From contig CAVNZM010000017.1 of NCBI GenBank assembly GCA_963693365.1, forward strand, positions 2,728,001 through 2,792,000: a stretch of 64,000 bases of DNA, read 5' to 3'. Source of the DNA: Amoebidium appalachense. Lineage: Eukaryota; Ichthyosporea. Positions 24,510 to 58,000 of the stretch are shown here, in pieces. Every line of letters starts with the position of its first letter. Within the stretch, counting starts at the first letter, position 1. Below the pieces are notes generated by a model. It did no database searches, was not told the DNA's origin, and saw only the letters and a list, made by a program, of their open reading frames with translations. A program made the position numbers and the translations under genes.

Positions 24510-24818
24510 ACCCAGAAAAAAAAAAGGAAGGAAGAAAGAAAAAGGGGGGAAAAAAAGAGAACACACACAGTGGGTATGCAGTGCATGTACGCCAATCCTC
24601 TGGCGGAAAGTGCGGGGGGGGGGGGGGGGGGGGGGGTTTGAATGCGAAACACAGTACCAAGTACGCATACACGATGAGAAGCATGGTGCAGGACACATGC
24701 AAAGGCAAACATTCAAGTATGCAGCATCAGCCATGCGCACAGTATGCGTCATAAGCAGAGCCCGGGGGGGGGGGGGAGACTGATATGCGACCCACCTTCC
24801 ATTTCCTGTAGCGGCCAT
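16448..24818 (-). CDS. Unrecognised Pro/Gln- and Glu/Arg-rich protein with C-terminal coiled coil
   Basis: I do not recognise the family. Seven phase-compatible exons lie at 24796-24818, 23086-23326, 21665-21752, 19529-20501, 18627-18964, 17601-17722 and 16448-16745; the total is about 693 residues after correcting one surplus base. The N-terminal half is disordered and rich in Pro, Gln, His and Ser. The large exon carries a charged tract of Arg-Glu repeats followed by Ser-rich stretches such as MSTPNMHQSATPQQSPG. The last three exons read as helical coiled coil (VRRQQVEAQLMWDKGLVAHV, LKQISEDLARMRDAEERIAS, RLLRKQIDSLEDTDTYP) before an acidic tail and two stops. In the large exon the frame shifts at a run of eight C near 19620; seven C would restore it. 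The 23-nt first exon (MAATGNG) is the least certain part. A nuclear scaffold or regulatory role is only a guess from composition. Confidence 0.6.
16768..17030 (-). repeat. Dispersed repeat family A, two diverged copies
   Basis: Bodies at 16768-16858 and 16914-17030 are separated by a G run and match the consensus only partly (GTACGACGTACACATTCTGG). They lie in the last intron of the coiled-coil gene. Confidence 0.72.
17080..17198 (-). repeat. Dispersed repeat family A, copy
   Basis: A full-length body of the GTCAAAAAGTACGAAGTACA subtype follows a 36-nt G run, in the last intron of the coiled-coil gene. Confidence 0.88.
18297..18357 (-). repeat. Partial copy of exon 5 (donor half) of the coiled-coil gene
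   Basis: The segment repeats the 3' half of the exon at 18627-18964, reading LMEDMGLVAHVTGWQSQTRG against LMWDKGLVAHVAGWQSEAID, and ends in an intact donor (AGAGG/GTAGGT). It lies in the following intron. Its frame is open, but no matching acceptor is obvious. Confidence 0.85.
21115..21414 (-). repeat. Dispersed repeat family A, two tandem copies
   Basis: Copies at 21115-21259 and 21271-21414 are head to tail, separated by a short G run, in the intron between exons 3 and 4 of the coiled-coil gene. The second has an internal deletion. Confidence 0.88.
22238..22374 (-). repeat. Dispersed repeat family A, copy
   Basis: Full-length, GGAATACGGTACGAAGTACA subtype, with a G run on the left. Confidence 0.88.
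23526..23634 (-). repeat. Dispersed repeat family A, older subtype
   Basis: The GTTGTAAGGTGCGAAGAACA subtype, complete to AGAGTGCATCATCA, preceded by about 190 bp of G-rich sequence. Confidence 0.8.
24637..24765 (-). repeat. Dispersed repeat family A, copy
   Basis: Nearly full-length and bounded by G runs on both sides, just inside intron 1 of the coiled-coil gene. Confidence 0.87.
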
Positions 24819-25272
24819 AACGTTATTTGTGCAGTCACGAAGATGAGTTTACGGCATCGGCGCATGAAAGCGTCAGCAATGGAAAGGGGGGGGGGGGGGG
24901 GGGGGGGGGGAGAGAGAGAGAGGGGGGGGGGGAGGGGGGGGGGGGGAGGGGGAGGGGAGGGAAGACACGGTAGGGGTGGGGTTTTGGGTGTGTGTGTGTG
25001 TGTGGGGAGGAAGGGCGGAGGCCCTCGGGGAAGGGAGGGGGGAAAGGGGGGGGGGGGGGGGGGTGTCAACGAAACAACAGTTAGTGCACGAGCGTGAAAC
25101 AAGCCATTTTGGAAAAGGGGGATTTCACGTGAGCAAACAGGAAGTGCAAAAAGGCAGCCACAGGCGACAAAACAAAAACACTTGCATGGAACTACTCATG
25201 TTGAGCTTATAGGAGAACTTTGGCGCATCTACAACAGCAGACGTGCACCCATACTCACTTGTGCAAGAAGGA

Positions 25273-25312
<40 letters not shown>

Positions 25313-25516
25313 GGGGGGGGGGGGGAGGGGGGGGGAGGGGAGGGAGGGAGGGGGGAGAGGGGGGGGGGGGAGGGGGAGAATGCATTGCAGTAGTTGAAAG
25401 TCCCGAACCAACAGGAACGACAGACCACGGAGTCTGAAGGGCAAAAAAAAAAAAAAAAAAAAAAAAAAGGCACACACAAAGAGTAAATGTATCCTTTTTC
25501 CTCACCAAAAGGGGAG

Positions 25517-25550
<34 letters not shown>

Positions 25551-25824
25551 AGGGAGGGAGGGAGGATGGATGTGTGCACTTGCGAATCCTGTGCATGTGT
25601 GTGTGTTTGCGCGCATGCAGCCACGCAGATCCAGCACACACATGGACACCAGGACACCGGCACAAGCACACATGAATACATTTTGCCACGTGAACACACG
25701 CAAGTGAAAATCGCACGCACACGCACGCATAAACGCACGGGAGCGTGCACAAGCACACACACGCTGCACACAAGCACGAAGGGGGGAGTGTGTCGCACAC
25801 GCATACACACACGCACACACGCAC

Positions 25825-25877
<53 letters not shown>

Positions 25878-26222
25878 AGCGCGCGCACACACGCACACAC
25901 GCACACAGACACACACACACAAAAACACACAACCCAAGGGCGGAATGAGAAGGAGTAACGGGCGGGTGGGGGGAAGTGGGGGGGAGGGGGGGGGGGGGGG
26001 GGAGGTTTCAAATGCGTCATACAGCACGAAGTACACATGAACAACGGATAGCACGATGCAGAGGGGGGGGGGGAGGTGTTGATGCAGTACATATGCATCG
26101 CGAACAAAAATACACAGCAGAAAAACACAGAGGGAACAGCAGATGGGCACACCAAACGGTTCCACCAACAGCACGGACATTCGAGCAAAGAAGAAGAGGG
26201 GAAGGAAAGGGTCCCCCGGGGA

Positions 26223-26897
26223 GTAGGCCCTTGCAAAAATATCCCGCATATCTTTTGATATTCAGGGGCCAATTCGATATATGATATATCTCGTGATATT
26301 CAGGGGTTAGGCAGGATATATCGTATGATATTCAGGGGACGGACCAAAAAATGATATATCATAAATATCTTTCGGGGCATGATATATGCCGGCTTTAGAA
26401 ACGGGATATATCCCTTGCTTTCAATGTAAAAATATGTGAAAAACTCAACAAAAAGTTACAGAAAACTCGTATTTCGCACTTCCTGCACTACCATATCTTT
26501 TTTTTTTTTAGCCTATAAAAAGGCCTAAAAGCGACCGGATTGCTTCAGATTGCCCTTTGATTAACAACCTTGGGGTATATACTCCCTGAAGGGATCTCAC
26601 CAAAATAGCGGAAATCGGAACAAAATCACGTTTATTTCCTTATTTGGGTAAAAGCAAAGATATTTTTCGTGACATTCAGGGCAAAAAATCGGGATATTTC
26701 GACTTGATATTCAGGTCAAAGTCGAGATACTTTTGATATATCCTGTGATATTCTGGGGCCTTTAAGATATTTTCAAATGATATTCAGGGGCTTTTGCCAG
26801 GATACTTTTGTGATATTCAGGGCAACATTCGATATTTTCGTGATATATCCCGAATAATATTCAAGGCAAAAAACGGGATATTTTTGCAAGGGCCTAC
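26223..26897. mobile_element. Non-autonomous DNA element with 24-bp perfect terminal inverted repeats
   Basis: The left end begins GTAGGCCCTTGCAAAAAT and the right end is its exact reverse complement over 24 bp. The flank CGGGGA occurs directly on both sides and may be a 6-bp target-site duplication. The 675-bp interior is AT-rich, non-coding and full of short GATATTCAGGGG subrepeats. It resembles a MITE; I cannot assign a superfamily. Confidence 0.85.
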
Positions 26898-27272
26898 CGG
26901 GGAGGGGGGGGGGGGAGGGGGGGGAAGGAGGGGGGTTTTACCGTATAAGTGGTGGGTGGGGGCGCCAAGGAGCGGGTGCATGGTTGAGTTGTAGGGGAGG
27001 GACCGAGACTGATCGCGGGGTCCAAAGCCAAGACCGCCCTGCGGCCGGCCTGTCAACGGGTATGCTTGTCCTGTGGGACGGGTCGGGTCAGATTACAGAA
27101 CCGAATATAGCGCAAACACACAGACACACACACACACACACACGCACACACACACACACACAGAGAGCGAGAGAGAGAGAGAGAGAGATAGAGAGAGAGG
27201 GAGAGAGAGAAAGTGTGTGAGACTGGGGGGGGGGGAGCCAGAGAGAAAGAGAGAGCGAGAGGGCGAGAGGGC

Positions 27273-27323
<51 letters not shown>

Positions 27324-27377
27324 GAGCACACACACACACACACACACGAGAAGAAACACCCCGACACAGACACCCCG

Positions 27378-27430
<53 letters not shown>

Positions 27431-27431
27431 T

Positions 27432-27462
<31 letters not shown>

Positions 27463-27710
27463 GGGGGAGGGGGGGGGGATGCGCAGAGGAATTCAAAAAC
27501 GTGTTACTCAATGGCGAGCAGGAAGGGGGGAAGGGCCAGGAACAAGGCACGCCGACCCTAGAGGCAGAACGGGAAGTACATAAACACACACCGTCTAACG
27601 TGTGCAGACACACTTGAGATCTACAAGCGTGCAAAACACACGCACAGGCCTCACACAATGTGGTACGACGGCGAGGTGTGCATGTCTAGGTCGAGCGCGC
27701 AGGCCCCACA

Positions 27711-27905
27711 CACACACACACAACACACACGTGCACACACACACACATGCACAAAGACACACACGTGCACACACACACACATGCACAAAGACACACACGT
27801 GCACACACACACACATGCACAAAGACACACACGTGCACACACACACACATGCACAAAGACACACACGTGCACACACACACACACATGCACAAAGACACAC
27901 ACGGG
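27711..27905. repeat. 34-bp CA-rich minisatellite
   Basis: Five to six units made of a CA tract, CATGCACAAAG and ACACACACGTGC are tandemly arranged with few differences. Confidence 0.85.
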
Positions 27906-28067
27906 CACACATGTACACGGGGGATGCACGCACACATACGCAAGCACTCATGCCTCTATGAGCCAACACATATGCATACAAGCACGTACACACAAACCTA
28001 CTTGTTGCGATGGGGAAGAAGATGGCAGGGAAATGCGACCAGGAAAGGAGGGTAGGCAGGGGGGCGG

Positions 28068-28216
28068 GGACGTATGCATTAGAGGGTTGGAAATATGGAT
28101 GAGACACCAAAGGACAAAATATAGAGCCTCACAAACACAAAATACACAAATCAACATAGAATGGAACAAATAAAAAAGCGCAGGCAGAAGAAACTTGAAC
28201 AGAACCCATCGTCGGT
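28068..28216 (-). repeat. Dispersed repeat family B, copy
   Basis: Diverged in the centre; both ends are clear (TATGCATTAGAGGGTTGGAA; AACAGAACCCATCGTC). Confidence 0.82.
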
Positions 28217-28274
28217 GAGGTTCCTTTGCCTCCGCAAAAGAATGAAATTCCTCTTTCAACCTCTTGCGCACGTG

Positions 28275-28305
<31 letters not shown>

Positions 28306-28314
28306 GGGGTTGGG

Positions 28315-28411
28315 GAATGTGGAACACGGTACGAAGTACACATACACGATGAGAAGCATGGTGCAGGACACATGCCAAGGCAAACATTCGAGTATGCAAC
28401 ATCAGCAGATG
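28315..28411 (-). repeat. Dispersed repeat family A, copy without head
   Basis: The body matches the GGAACACGGTACGAAGTACA subtype and is bounded by G runs on both sides. Confidence 0.85.
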
Positions 28412-29150
28412 GGGGGGGGGGGGGGGGGGAGAGGGGGGGGGGAGGGGGGGGGGGGGCTGCAGACCTGCCAGCCTGACGTCACCATGCCCGTACGGCGGCT
28501 GCTGCATTGAGTGCTGCTGACCAGTCCCTGCAGCGTCTCTGCACATCACCAACGTGGAGAATGAGAACATGGTTGGCAAGAAAAGAGAATCATTCGTTTA
28601 ATTGCCCCTCCAGCTATTAGGGCTCCAACAAGCACTACAAGGCAGGCACAGAAAGGCCCTTAAAAAGTCGTATCAGAAGAGTGTGTAAATCCTGGAGAGA
28701 ACAATCGACCCAGACGCCCCACGGCTCCCGAAAACGCACGACCAATAGAGGGCGAAAGATGCATGCCCACAGCGTATACACCCTCACAGCCGAAGGGCGA
28801 ATGCAACCAAAACAACAAGTCTTTCTCTATAACCAGAACCGAGCACAGCAAGCAGCGCGCAACTACCACAGCGAAAAAGCAACGAAACGGAGGGAAACAT
28901 CAAGGTGCAGGAAACACGGGCTGCAGCTGGAGACAAGGAGGGTTCGGAGAAGAGTTGTGTGGATGAATGCGGTTGCTGGAGCACACATAGACGGGGGGAA
29001 AGGAGGTTTGTGTGATGCTTATTGCCTTGGACATAGTGAGCCGGAAAGGCAACAAGACAAAGAGCAGCCACGAATAGAAAAGAATGCAGGGCAGACACAG
29101 TTGAAAAAACATCCAGAAAGAGAACTGGGACGGGTGAGATTTTTTTTTTT

Positions 29151-29181
<31 letters not shown>

Positions 29182-29514
29182 GGTAAGGGAAGGGGAGGCT
29201 ACTTACAAGTTCCCGAGGCCAGCAGGGTAAACGCTGTAATCGGGGTTCATGGACACGGTGTCCTGCACACGAGCGGAAGAAACGTTCAACATGAAACAGA
29301 AACATTCGAGTACTTGCTTGCTCCTTGGTGGAAGGAAAATAAAGCAAAAAAACTAAGACCTGTGTAACCCGTGCAAAAAGCTTGGTGTCCAGACCAGGTG
29401 GTAATTAAAGCCTCAATATTTCGACTCGCACTAATTCACTCTTCGTGACTTGCACCTCTCAATTACAAGCAAAAAAAAAACACCATCATAGCGACAAAAG
29501 TTAACGTTACCAGC

Positions 29515-29963
29515 ATGGACAAAGCCCCGCCAGCCATTTACGTAGAGGGCTTGCAACCACAAACGCCTAAACGACCCGGCTGGAAAAACCTATTCAGCAG
29601 CCAAACAATGCACACAAAATTGACTCCCGAAATCGAGCCAAGCGGCGCTAAAAGAGGTAACTTCAAACAACATCACATAACAAAAACCTCACCCAGAAAC
29701 ATCACATACCTGAGCCAAACTGCTACGTGTGCATCTCTCTTGCCGTTATTCAAACGCCAAGAGTTTTCTCTCGCAAGTTGGTTTATAACGAATACACGCC
29801 CCCGCTTTTCTCTCTTTAGTTCTTGTATGGCGCGACCAAGAAACGTGGGAAGGGCGAGAAAAAGCACACGCTCGTTTTCGGGGAAGAGAAACGTAGAAAT
29901 AAAATGGGCCGGGCGACGGTCTTAGCGGCGAGCCCACAAGACTGTCAGGGTTGGATAATCTGA
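29515..29963 (+). CDS. Tentative small two-exon gene
   Basis: A candidate first exon (29515-29656) starts at an ATG in optimal context (CAGCATGG), encodes MDKAPPAIYVEGLQPQTPKR and onward for 47 residues, and ends at a good donor (AAAGAG/GTAACT). A strong acceptor (TTTTCTCTCTTTAG) opens a second stretch, 29820-29963, reading FLYGATKKRGKGEKKHTLVF and ending in TGA. The phases do not match (1 into 0), so either a base is missing or the model is wrong. I recognise no family. The stretch lacks the microsatellites found around it. Confidence 0.28.
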
Positions 29964-30422
29964 TAATACAGTGTATATAAATGGTTTTACAGAAACATGC
30001 ACAAGCTGTGCCGATAATAAGACGGTACAAATGGGCATTTTAGATTCAAAAGTTGATAAACTTGTGTAGCCCCGAGGAGAAGGAGATCCTCCCTTTGCTG
30101 TGATTGGTGGAAAAAAGGAGCCTTGGCGGGCTCGATCATAGATAGTGCTGGCATGTTTTGGCGTGACATTTGTCCAAATTCATACTTTCCGTGGCGCGAG
30201 ATCATGCAAAACCGAATCGGACTTCCCCAAGACTAGTAGTAATAATAATTTTATTATTAGTGTTTAATATTTTAAGGGGAAGGACAACAAAAACCCCCAT
30301 AGTGATACATCGTGTTCCTTAATTTTTACGGCACAAAACAAGCAAGTATGCCAAAACTGAAAAGAAGGATGTGCATACCACACGTTAGTGTTGGTACATA
30401 ATAACTTGGGACTGTGATATGC

Positions 30423-30467
<45 letters not shown>

Positions 30468-30864
30468 GGACCAGGGGCCAGGTGCCACATGTACAGCAGG
30501 GACGATGACGGGGAGGGGGGGGACCCGGGAGCCCGGGGGGTAATATTAGACGGCGACACGTAGCCGACATCATACGGTACGTGCATAGCGGGTGCTCTTT
30601 GGTACACCTATTTGAAAACACGTTTCTATAAAAGCTTCCATGATTTTTGTGTATTCCATTTCTCATACATGTACTTGTTAGATTTTTCAAACTCGGTTTG
30701 TTACCTTCGTGTGCATCTATTTCGTGCATTGAAAGTAGCCCGGTGCCCTGCCAAAATTCGGAATTTGGCTAAAAGGTCGGAGAGGTCTTTTTGGTTTGGG
30801 TAATGCAACATATATGCAGCTTAACCGGGTCAAGAGCTCGGGGAATCCTTTGAGATATGTGTGT

Positions 30865-30934
<70 letters not shown>
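30865..30934. repeat. Uninterrupted run of 70 G
   Basis: This is the longest homopolymer in the window, followed by GAG-interrupted G and a T8 run. Its true length in the genome is doubtful. Confidence 0.8.
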
Positions 30935-30935
<1 letters not shown>

Positions 30936-31787
30936 GAGGGGGGTTTTTTTTTTGGGGGGGGGGGGGGTTCAATAAAGAGGCTTTGATATCTGGCGATTGA
31001 TATAATAGGACTAGTTAATAATATTAGGAAGGGCCCGACCACATATTAGCAGAATCACTTTGCTCCGAGAAAGGACTAATCTGCAAACAACAAATTAATC
31101 TGCAAAAAACAGAGCTATTCTTCACAAAGCAGAACTAATGCACAAAGCAGAATTATTTTGCAAAGAGGCAGATTATTGTGCAAAAGCAAAATCGTTGTTC
31201 AATAATCTGTGTCGAGTAAAAAAAATAAAAAAAATCAGTCTGCTAAAAGCAGAATACTTATTCTTTTCCCGTTTGGCCCACTGGTTTATTCAACCAATGC
31301 CATGAATACCCCTATTATTGTGGGAAAAAAACAACGCGTGGTCGGGGCCGGCCACGTCAGCAGAACTGGGGCCAACGCATGTACATGTGTTGACTCTGAG
31401 CTGCAGTGCTCGAAAACTGTAAGCCGAATTGTTGGATTTGATCAAATCAGATTGGTTAGGAACGAATCAAAGACAAAAATGAGTATTTCGAGACGCCATC
31501 TCGCGGGAAAGCACGCAGCCAGCCCGAGTGCACGCCCCGGGGGATTCAAGGGCGGGGCCGCTGGGGACGGGAGAGGGCATGGGAAAGGGTGGGCCGGGGT
31601 TGGAGGGGGGGGTAATGGGGATGGGTGGGTGGGTGGTTGGTTGAAAGGAGGGGGGAAGGGGGGGGGGGGGGGGGGGGGGGGGGGGGAAGGGGGGGGAGGG
31701 GGGGAGCAGTGCACAACATGTACATGAATTCGAAATTTTAAATAGTATTGAATTCGAATACTAGTAGTGTGTGCTTGTTTGTGCGTA

Positions 31788-31844
<57 letters not shown>

Positions 31845-33069
31845 CACGTGTCCACGTCACGGTGACTGTGTGCGAGTGTGGGTGTAACTCTGCCATGCAG
31901 CTACTGTGTGTGCCTGCATATATATATATATTGATCAATAAATGTATTGGCATGCGCGACAACTCCAGACTCAGCAAGCACCCTGGCCCGTGACAATGTG
32001 CGTGCACGTGGCATTGCTTGCGCTTTCTTTTCAACGAACACTCGCATGTGCAAGCTGGAAGCTTAAGAGGCTCTAGTTCTGCAGTGATGCCGTCCGACTC
32101 GATCGATGGTGACGTCTCAGAGGTGGATGGTACTGTCCATGCGGATATGCCCCCCCCCGAATAATTCTGTACAGCACGACTCAGCGGGACATGCACCGGG
32201 GAGGGAGGGAGGGAGGGAGGGAGGGATGGAGGAGCTAGCCTAGCTAGCTAGCTAGGCAGCGCGCAAATTCGAAGGGGCCCGGGAGGGGCGGGGCGAGGCT
32301 GGGGGGGATTACTAAGGCCCACCTTTAGGCTAAATCATCCCAACTACCTAATGATAATCCCGGGTCACGAAGTCTGGAGATATCGATACTGTACCGTTTA
32401 GCCGAGACACACGTGGCACGTGCGTGCAAGCTGATGTTGGCAGTATTTGCGCCTCTGTTGTATTTTTATTAACAGAACAATTCAGAAATTATACATTCTG
32501 TTGATACGTTGTGCATTTCGGCGTGGGCAAACTATTACATACCCAATTTGTGCGTGCAAGCACCAAGAGATTTTTCCGGTGTGCAAAAGCATGTTCTGTC
32601 TGTGTGGTATGCTCACGAACATTGTGTTACTGTGCACTCGTTTAAAGCCTACTATTTCATGTTTCTTGACTTACTAAGCACAGACATCCCACAACTGTCG
32701 GTATGACAAAGTGCTATTCTTCTGTTCTATTTCACTATGTACTGTCTGTTTTTGTTTTGTTAAAGGCGAAACAATAACCCCCCCCCCCCCCCCCCCCCTT
32801 CCCCCTCCCCCCCTCCCCCCCACACAAGATAACCAAATAACGACCCCCCCCCCCCCCCCCCCCCCTCCCCCCCCCTCAATAGTATACATGTAAAATCTAG
32901 CACGCCTGTTTTTGAAAAGCCTTTCGCAGTTTGAGATATTACAGATAACGATACACAGGCAATTTCCTTTATCTTGCTTACATATTCGCCACACAAGAGA
33001 TCGCATTCAGTTCAAGAGGGACTATTCATCTTCTAAAACTACACTACTTCATTGCTATAAACGTGCCTG

Positions 33070-33114
<45 letters not shown>

Positions 33115-33443
33115 AAAAAAAAAAAGGTGATAATACACAAACAAAACAAAAAAAAACAAAAAAAAACAAAAAAAAAACAAAAAAAGAAGAAGAAGAAAGG
33201 GAGAAAAAAGGAAAAAACACGTGAAGGTTTTGCCGACGTAATCCCCCCCCCCCCCCCTCCCCCCCCCCCCCCCCCCCCCCCCAAAAAAAAAGAATCAAAA
33301 AAGAAAACGAAAAGGAAAAAAAAAAAGAGAGAGAGAGAGAAGAGGACTCCCCCCCCCCCCCCCCCCCTCCCCCCACCCCCATTCACCCCCCCCCCCCCCC
33401 CCCCCCTCCCCTCTCTCCCCACCTTCTCTCCCTCTTCCTCCTC

Positions 33444-54484
<21,041 letters not shown>

Positions 54485-56226
54485 AGGCTCGGTGGGTCCC
54501 ACCCCCCCCCTGCAAAAAACCCAACCCCTCCGACCTGCGCCCAAGAATTGCATCTTCTGAGAGAAAGAAAGCTGAAGGAAAAAGTGAACATTTTATGGAT
54601 GGAGGCACAGGTGGGATGCGCGGGGGGCGGGGGGGGGGGGGGGGGGGGGGAATATACACATCCAGTTTTGCGTGTTTTACGAAATGACAAAAAAGTTATA
54701 CGGTGTGAAATTTTTGGAAGAAAAGAGAAGGGCAATGTGAACATTTTGTTGTTATAAGGCAGCGGATCTAGAGGCTATTTAGTACAAGCTTATATGAATT
54801 CTATTGCTGTTCTGTCACAATAATGTGGGCGCTCCCAACATCAGGCTAGCTGTGCAGGGTGACACTAGGCCATTGAATCTCCGGGAGAAAGAAAAAAGGC
54901 AAGGCGTGTGGATTAGCTCACCTCTATCCTCGTTCTTTTTTGCCCCAGCAACTGCATTCACTTCCGTACCAACACAGAACTCGCTTCTAAAAGAGAAAAA
55001 CTACCCGACCACTACCAGAAACAAGAACGCACGTACACCCCGGTCTATACTTGTCACTCACATCAACGCTTGTGCACCCAACGTTTTCTAGCAGACAGAT
55101 GCACGGACAACGGACTTTTGCGCGTATGCAAAACATGCGCGGGAACAGGCACACACCCAACATACACACACACTGGCACATGCACGTGCACACGCACATA
55201 AAGGACACACACTAACGTCCGGCGCAAGCACGTGCGCACACACATAGACACAACGACACACAGTCAAGCCGGGGTGCAGCACGCACATACCTATCCCGTG
55301 TCGGATCCCGGACGCGACCTATATCCGCATGACAAATCTCGCTTTATGTATATATGCTACAGACATACAACCAGGTGTACTACAAAATTATGAGTGGTTT
55401 GAGTGGTTACCAACCAAGTAACTGCAACAAACCAGCCTGGGGGGGGGGAAAAATAGAAAAAGCTCCTTTGGGGGTGTGATGTGATTGACCTACCCACCCC
55501 GTCTGTACAGACAACCCCTCACCAAAAGAAAAATTGGCTGTATTCCAATCTCTAGCCACATGGGTTGCGCTCACTGTGGCTCGCCAGAACTTTTGGCAAG
55601 TATGAAAGGGAGGGTCGGAATGTCGCTCACTGTGACTTGCCAGATCTTCGAAACCGCTTGATTAAATGGAGGATAATCAACAACAAAATCTTCTATTGGG
55701 CTGCTAAAAGCTCACCCTGCCTAAGATACAGATACTACATAAAATGTAAGTACTATCCAACAACCTTCCCTGTTCACTAGACCACTAACATGGTTTTCTC
55801 GCTCTCCATTCAAAGTTTTCTTCCGTTACTTTTCTGTGCTGCCCGGCCAGCTTAAATGAAAATGATCGCCCTGTCACCGAGCACTGGTAGAGCAACAATC
55901 GCCCGATTGCGCGATTCCATGGTGCGATCTCGGGGGTCTGATCCTGAATTCGAAAGGCTGCGGGGATATCACTGGCTACCAAAGACTGAGCTAGTATGCA
56001 TGGGGTCGCGGTTTACTTTGTCACACACGTGTGTGTGTGTGTGTGTTTTCGCCCGCGGGGGGGGGAGGGGGGGGGGGGGGGGGAAGGAGGGGGGAGGGGA
56101 GGGGAGGGGGGGAGGGGAGGGGAGGGAGGGGGAGGGGGGGGGGGTTGAACTTCAGGCTGTTCAGGTGCGCCGTTGAAGAAGGCTTGCCAATTTATATATT
56201 GCTACCCGGTCGAGGGCCTAGTACGA

Positions 56227-56269
<43 letters not shown>

Positions 56270-57173
56270 CCAATCACGGATGTGTTTCCGGGGTGCCACT
56301 GGGTGTCTGTGTTGCATGTGTCACGGCCGTGTTGGGGTGGGGTGGGGGGGGGGGGGGGGGGGCTAGGTGCCGGTGTGGCTAAAATACGGGCCGTGCCAGG
56401 GCCTGGCTTCAGTGCCACAACATGGATGCGGTCCGGGATGCCAGGCTCGTTGGCTATATATGGGGTGCATCATATCACAAGCGTATTTACATAATATGTA
56501 CGTGTGGCATTTTTATTATTGTGTTGGGCTGACTCAGGTACGGTTTACGTAACCGGTGGATGAACGGTTCTAAGAGGAGAGGGAGGGGGGGCAATCATGC
56601 TCCCCAACTCAGGCAATATGGCAGGAATTAAAACATTTAAGAAATATTGCAAGAAATATTTCAGGAAATATCATAAATCAATCAGTTATACATCAATGAT
56701 TTACTATGATTGACTCCTTTATGATGGTGTGCAAGTGACTTATAATGGCATGCACCTATTAATGAACTATGCTCTTTAGATCGTATGGGAAGGACCCGGG
56801 GGGGGGGGGGGGGGGGGCAATATTAATGATATCGAGAGCCACCAAGGGAAAGCGACCAGATCCTGTTGCCGGAATAAGACCAGTTAGCTTTACGTAATCG
56901 ATCACCTGTGCTGCTGCCCTGCTGCATTATGGTTTTTACACATGAAAATTGCAATTTAAATGCATGGGGCTTTATGTACATGGCTAAGTCTGCCCTTATT
57001 TAATACTAAGAACACCAACGGTTGTGATATCGATGAACCCTATCCTATTCCCAGCTGGTTACGACACAAAATCTCAGCAAAAAACGCTTAAAAAGGGCGC
57101 ACATATATACGAAAGGAGCTTTCTGTGTGTGTGGATGTGTGGATGTGTCGATGTGTGCGTGGGTGCGTGTGCA

Positions 57174-57252
<79 letters not shown>

Positions 57253-57939
57253 AAGTTTGTGCGCATCCGTATGAGTACAGTGTGGTGTCTGCGGGGTTCA
57301 TAATTGGCATTCATTCAGTCCTTCTTATCTTCCCTTCAACTTGGAACATCTCACATTTCGAATTGCTCAGCCAATCTCAAAACCCCACAAAACAAGATCT
57401 TGCGTTGTAAAGCAATAGCGCACGATACGAAACATTAATCAAACTATTTGAAAACCGCAAGCAGGTTTGTAAAGTATCATAATTTAGTCACATCCTGTAT
57501 GTACACCGTGCACGAGTTATGTGGGCCTTTTTTCAAAATTCAACACTACTCTTAGTGGTTTTCAGAACACGCCGTATACACACTCAACTAAAACCACAAA
57601 TCGTTTCCCAAGGTATCCAACTACATCCCATATGTACACCGCAAGTTAATCACATGGCGATTTCATCAAATTTATATGTTTACGCAAGTGGTTTTCAGGA
57701 CACCCCGTATTTTCATCGCAACCTACAGATCGTTTCCCAAGGTATCCACCAACATCCCGTATTTGCACTGACATGTAAATCGATCACACGGAGATTTCGA
57801 GATATTCTCAAATTACAATGTTTACGCTAGTGGTTTTCAGGACACACCGTGTATGCAGAGGGGTAGAGTTGAAACACATGTTCCGTGTGTACACTATAAA
57901 TCAACCACACGGAGATTTCCTCAAATTTCAGTGTTTACG
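54485..57939. other. Spacer upstream of the DPP8/9 gene and downstream of the membrane-protein gene
   Basis: It probably contains the DPP8/9 promoter and non-coding 5' exons: a stretch at about 54922-54987 has a pyrimidine-rich acceptor (TTTTTCTCTTTTAG) and a strong donor (AGAG/GTGAGC). Otherwise it holds GT tracts at 56230-56267 and 57176-57251, G-rich runs and AT-rich sequence at 56600-57050. I see no further gene. Confidence 0.5.
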
Positions 57940-58000
57940 CTAGTTGTTTTCAGGACACACCGTGTTTGCAGAGGGGCACGGCTGGTACTCAATGTCCGGC
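57554..58000 (-). repeat. Four ~113-142 bp units containing the stop codon of the membrane-protein gene
   Basis: Units start at 57554, 57687, 57829 and 57942 (plus-strand AGTGGTTTTCAGGACAC). The last holds the real coding end (sense GTGTGTCCTGAAAAC, then a stop); the other three repeat that end and its flank downstream of the gene. Confidence 0.88.

Larger units (their letters stand above)
24819..33443. other. 8.6-kb spacer between the coiled-coil gene and the DPP8/9 gene
   Basis: Contents are G/C homopolymers, CA/GT and GA tracts, dispersed-repeat copies, a terminal-inverted-repeat element, a CA minisatellite and one candidate small gene, each listed separately. A coding-like minus-strand stretch at 25180-25270 and an isolated strong acceptor (TTTGCCCTTCAG) at about 25435 could be 5' exons of the coiled-coil gene, but I cannot join them in phase. 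The 30.2-33.4 kb part is AT-richer, with degenerate AATCTGCAAA-like short repeats at 31050-31260. Confidence 0.5.

Noticed and set aside
28681-29367. 228-codon plus-strand open frame
   Set aside because: Composition is not protein-like, it ends in a poly-T/poly-G block, and no family motif or splice structure supports it.
55885-55985. tRNA-like segment with GGTAGAGCA and ATTCGAAAG
   Set aside because: Only weak A- and B-box resemblance; no acceptor stem or 7-nt anticodon loop can be formed.
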